Source: Patiria pectinifera (taxonomy: Eukaryota > Echinodermata > Asteroidea > Valvatida > Asterinidae). Taken from it: a DNA stretch of 64,000 bases. Below the pieces are notes generated by a model that saw only the letters and a list, made by a program, of their open reading frames with translations, was not told the DNA's origin and did not search any database. Of the stretch, positions 59,740 to 64,000 are shown piece by piece. The position numbers were made by a program, and so were the translations under genes. Within the stretch, counting starts at the first letter, position 1, and every line of letters begins with the position of its first letter. The stretch lies in assembly GCA_029964075.1 (NCBI GenBank), contig CM057130.1:2170001-2234000 (forward strand). Direction: 5' to 3'.

Positions 59740-62404
59740 TTCTGAATTCTGAGACCAAACCTGATGCAATGGGTCCATCGTGGGTAATATTGTCCCATAA
59801 CTTATACTGGATATTTAATCAGATAACTCCTGAGTGATGTAATACTTTTTTTTATAGGCCCCAACTTGTTTCTAATGATCTGCCTCCGTGATATGCTACA
59901 TATTGTGTTTCAAGACAATATACACAGAACGAGAAACTCCTTAGATTTAATAAAGATGGTTTACCATCTCCTTTTGCCATCTTCTGCCACTGATCACTCA
60001 GCACTATTCAATAAATAAGTTTCCTCCTTTGTTAATTGAGCGAGCTCTGTGGAGTGTGTTATTCCCGGAACGAAGATGCAAGACTCATTATATTTGTTTT
60101 CGCGGTTGTTAAAATGGGTCCATTGCGTGCCATGGAAATGTGTAAGTGACATGTTTGAAAAAGTACAGTCTCACCAGCAGCTGCTGGGGAAATAGATAAC
60201 TGTATAGGTGGGAAAAAAATAATAAACAGAAACTAAAGACAAGAAATAGGATCAATATGTTGTTTATGCGGCAATGGTATTTTGTTTCTATCATTTATCA
60301 TAAACTGTATATTAAAAGAAAATCAAACCAGATGGCTTGATCATTTTGTCCTGGACAGTGAATATGTCAGCTTCAGCTGGATTAAAGCTTTACATTAAAA
60401 TTATATGTACGGGAATTGTGCGTGTACACTCTACATCGCCGGCAATTACATGTATACATATTGTACAAACAATAGGTGTGCACATGTCGACGTACGCTGC
60501 AAGCTTCATTATAGTATTCTTTGTAAATCCTTTTCAATAATTTCTGCCCAAGTGCATCAACACTCCAATGGTTCCAAAAGCCATGGATATCCTCAATGTG
60601 GCTGTCAATTACACTTCCAAATGAGTGATCCTTCTCTTCCAAGGACACAATTAAATTAGCTTTTTGATTTCACAAACTGCCTGGGGCTGTAGGCCCATGT
60701 GCACAACATGGACATGATTTATTACGCTAGGAAATCACTTTCACTCCTGCACGATTTCCCATAGTCAGGTTCCTGTATAGTCGCGCGTTGAACGAACAGG
60801 AATTCATTAATTAAGCGAGCGAGCATGGGTAGTATGAACAAATGGCCGAATGCTGCATGCAACTTCAATTTCAATGCAATACTGCTGTCTGTAAATCAAT
60901 AACAAGTGAATACGTGTGTTGAAATATTTCCTTGTATTTTATCCAGCAATTAAACTTGTTCTTTTGATTGTGTAACCCCACATGTACGGTATACCTGTAA
61001 TTTTCAATGAGAATTTTATGTCTGGACAACATCCAGATCTTGTGTAAAGGATCTTATTTTGGCAAAGACAACAGATTATACAATGATTTCATATCCACTA
61101 ATTAACTGTGATAAATATTAATAAAACATGACTAAATACATTTCATATTGATATATTTACTGTTACTGTGGTGAAAGAGTTCTCGATGGTGAAAATGTTC
61201 TTGTGCGACAGCATGACCGTGAACTATTTTCATGGCTTGTATGATGGCTGGTTAAGAAATGTCTGGTGAATTTCTTGTAACAGCGGTTACAGTGGTTTTA
61301 TTTCTCTTACGGTGACAAGGTGCAAAGCTTGGGGGATTCAGTGGCAAAATGGAATTACGAGGTATAGTGTGAAGAAAAAAATCCGAGAAAATAAGGTTCT
61401 TTACTTGAAACCTTTAAAACACAATTTTCAAGAAAGTATGGCACTGTTTTTGCGCACGGTTTGACTTTAAGCGTATTTTGTGATATATTAGTTTTCAACT
61501 CCACGTCAAAAAATGTAGGGTACCTCTCTCTCGCCCTGCAGAACAATACATACAATGCATCGCTCTATTAGTGTTACATGTACATGTACAATCCGACATT
61601 AGCCATTAAAATATGATGTCCATGACAGATTCACGGTCAACCAAGTACTCAATTGCACATCCGTTAATTCAATTACCGCAAATGACATTCAACTACCCCA
61701 AATATTTGTGACTATGTACACGAGCACCATATTTTTTTTCACTCTTAGAGCACTGACAGATTCTTTTATTGACCCGATGTCCATTCCAAATGAAGACAGA
61801 ATGTGCCTTCACTTTAAAGTGACTCAACTTGATAATATTTCTCTGTTGGTATTTTGTGCACGGAATCCAGGGCAGCACTCAAGCACTTACTAATGTCAAC
61901 AGGCTGCCCAAATTGAGGCAAATGAAATGCCAAGTATGCCTGTGTGTACATTTTGTAGGCCTACAACTGAAGATATTGATGTACACACTCATTATTGAAG
62001 ACGGATACCCATGCTCTTCAAAATTGATTTTTTTTCTCCCGTAACGAATGTTCAATTTGTATGTTTTGTTATAAAGGGAAAAAAAAATACTTTTTTAAAG
62101 ATATTGAGCGTCTACAACCCTCTGAAAAAGGGCGTAATTATTGTCTGGCAGCCAATAATTCATTTTTTTTGACAAAATAATTCAATAACTAACCGTCGGT
62201 GGAATTTTCTCCTGTTCAATGTCTCATTCAAAAGTAAATAACGTTTACATTGCTAGGAAAATAGCAATTGAAAAAGCAAATAATTTTTTAGGTGAAACGA
62301 AACTCGAAAATAGCACGGCGAATGCATATCGTATTATTATTTAACTACATTTATTTATATTACATTATGTGAACTGTTGCTTATGTATGTACATGTATGA
62401 ATGA

Positions 62405-62441
62405 AAATAAAACAAACAAACAAACAAACAAACAAACAAAT
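62405..62441 (+). repeat. CAAA microsatellite, possible retroelement tail
   Basis: ATAAAA followed by (CAAA)n of about eight units. The preceding AT-rich DNA (GTATGAATGAAAATAAAA) looks like the 3' end of a LINE, but no reverse-transcriptase frame is present. Confidence 0.7.
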
Positions 62442-63066
62442 ATCTAAGGGTTGCTTACTTAAACCATAATGCAAATTGAAGTGGTAAATCCTACCAGCAT
62501 TGGTTCTAATTCTGCAACCACATCAAATGACACAAATAATGTGATGGTTTTCATAGATTTTTTTTTTGACAAGTTTCAAAATTCTGCATGCTAATACAAA
62601 GACCTGAATGCTAAAAATATAAATAAACATTACATTCATATTACATTAACATAAAGTATGTACCCATACTATAGTAAGTACCCTTTTGTATTTGTAATTT
62701 GAGAATTTCTTAGATATTAGGGCCTAATGCATGTACGACAATACGTCCAACAATATCAATCGATATATAAAATACCGCAACCCTTGAAGAAAGAAGGAGA
62801 ATTGCCGTAAACATGGTAAATGCATTCCCTGTGCATCAAGTAACACTAGTCTCTTGTGACATTTTGATGTCCTACATTGTAAGACCATGGACAACCAAAT
62901 CGATTCAAGATGTATGCACATCCAATTTACCCTCCGACATTTTAGAGGTTGTGTTGGATAGGATTGGGATTTACTGCATCAATTGGGGACGGTGCTGTCG
63001 TTCACATTTTACTGAAGGTGATCTCTGATTGAAGAAATCACAGATTATATGAATTATAAATTTCTT

Positions 63067-63090
63067 TTGATTGATTGATTGATTGATTGA
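63067..63090 (+). repeat. TTGA tetranucleotide repeat
   Basis: Six units of TTGA. This could be the simple tail of an old retroelement ending here. Confidence 0.85.
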
Positions 63091-63203
63091 ATCACTGTCC
63101 AGGGTGACCCCAAAAAACGCAACCCTGAAACATTTGCCTTTTTTCAAAAACGTGATCTGTGAATTTTTGTGTTTTGGATATCAGATAAAACTGGGGGTGT
63201 TTT

Positions 63204-63977
63204 CCTTTCAAATACCAAAAAAAAATCATGAAACAGCACACTGGGTTGCTGAGAAAATACCATTATGCAAAAGAAGTGATTGTTCATCCTTCCCAATGGT
63301 GCTTCAAACAGTGGAACATGTTACTGTAAGCCCACTGTGCAGTTGTCTTTCATTAGTGCAATTTCTTTAATGTTTTGACATACTTATGATGCTGAAAAGG
63401 TTTAAAATCGGCACGTGTGGTCTATCGGTGGAGCACATGATTCGTGATCGAGAGGCTGTGGGTTCGAACCCCACCGTGGCCATGCGTGTTGTGCCCTTGA
63501 GTAAGGCACTTCACGTCAATTACTCCTCTCAACCCAGGTGTTAAATGGGTACCGGCATTGTTCAATGCTGGGAAGGTAACAGACTCGCTGTGGAGGTGTG
63601 GCGATCCCCCCACAGCAGCATATGAGTCTGGCCCAATCGCTATGAAAGAGAGATGGGCACTCCGCTTCTGTGAATACAGGTTCGTCCCCTTTACTTTACT
63701 AAAATAGGACTAAACAGGATAAGATGCATGTTCAGGTGGAAAATAAAAGGTATTTCCATCAAATTCATTTGTACTATTGTCATATTGTGTGCCGTGTTGT
63801 TTGTAAGGATTACGACACAATGTGCTACACGCATTTCATGCACACATAGGTACAGTGTAAATCCCTTAACTGCGGTAATGTCATTGGAATGGAGCCAAAA
63901 GGAGTTGTGTTGCATAATTGGCATTTTCTCAGCAACCCAATGTGCTGTTTTCATGATTTTTTTCAGTATTTGAAAGA
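63204..63977. repeat. Inverted repeat pair flanking a SINE
   Basis: 63204-63270 and 63911-63977 are inverted copies of about 67 bp with roughly 85% identity. Shared words are CTTTCAAATAC, AAATCATGAAA and GGGTTGCTGAGAAAAT. They enclose the SINE at 63412-63703. Confidence 0.8.
63412..63703 (+). mobile_element. tRNA-derived SINE, copy 2
   Basis: A box region GTGGTCTATCGGTGGAGC (about 63416-63433), B box GGTTCGAACCC (63461-63471), then GTGCCCTTGAGTAAGGCACT and CAACCCAGGTGTTAAATGGG. The middle part matches the SINE at 32401-32758, but the 3' half differs (ends GGTTCGTCCCCTTTACTTT). TAAAATCGG and TAAAATAGG at the two sides may be a target duplication. Confidence 0.82.
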
Positions 63978-64000
63978 AAAAAACTCTCAACTTTCATCTG

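Larger units (their letters stand above)
57910..64000 (+). other. Intron 4 (partial) of the GPR158-like gene, no further exon found
   Basis: No phase-compatible exon resembling TM4-TM7 of the family was found. Acceptor-like sites at 59480, 59858 and 61747 lead only to unrelated or quickly stopped frames. The stretch holds a MITE, a SINE and microsatellites listed separately, and is otherwise AT-rich. Confidence 0.7.

Noticed and set aside
59859..59895. Possible receptor exon after a T-rich acceptor
   Set aside because: It hits a stop after about eleven codons and is not family-like.
61748..61893. Possible receptor exon after TTTCACTCTTAG
   Set aside because: The frame is open for about 48 codons but lacks a hydrophobic segment or family motif.
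63416..63480. A tRNA gene near the right edge
   Set aside because: As above, it is the head of a SINE with a body shared with the copy at 32 kb.

Overview
The window looks like nuclear DNA of an invertebrate deuterostome, most likely an echinoderm. The reasons are: split genes with introns of 1.5 to 30 kb, AT-rich non-coding DNA full of small non-autonomous transposons and tRNA-derived SINEs, a GPR158/GPR179-type receptor, an intronless rhodopsin-type receptor and a C-type lectin, and marked excess of the 8-mer TAGGCCTA, which I associate with echinoderm genomes. The species cannot be named from the sequence alone.

Layout. (1) 2-619: 3' end of a rhodopsin-like GPCR, cut by the left edge (late TM4 to the C-terminal tail). 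(2) 1157-6162: a large palindromic, foldback-type repeat structure with two inverted arrays of a roughly 58-bp tandem unit (12 and 16 units) and nested inverted arms. (3) 6253-7770: direct duplications of 100 bp and about 152 bp in AT/CT-rich DNA. (4) 8221-8952, minus strand: a secreted protein with a C-type lectin domain and a PAN/apple-like domain, in one exon. (5) 9-13 kb: decayed repeats and homopolymer tracts. (6) 14602 to beyond the right part of the window, plus strand: four exons of one large gene for a class C orphan receptor of the GPR158/GPR179 type (14602-15722, 45295-45400, 55888-56229, 57731-57909). Splice phases fit exactly, and the reading runs from signal peptide through the Cache-like ectodomain, EGF-like/Cys-rich stalk, TM1, TM2 and TM3. 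Later exons are not found before 64000.

The introns of the receptor gene (29.6, 10.5 and 1.5 kb) hold most of the mobile DNA. It includes a 665-bp hAT-type element with perfect 8-bp target duplications and internal GAGTC arrays, a family of short hAT-like elements with CARGGGCGGATCCAG-like ends, two 512-bp MITE copies in opposite orientation, a PIF/Harbinger-like palindromic MITE (357 bp, TAA duplication), a tRNA-SINE, and several repeat pairs. A 239-bp MITE and a second SINE lie 3' of exon 4.

How the genes relate: the two receptors and the lectin are independent genes. Nothing indicates co-transcription; the lectin is on the opposite strand from the GPR158-type gene, about 5.6 kb upstream. 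No CRISPR array, operon, rRNA or free-standing tRNA gene was seen.
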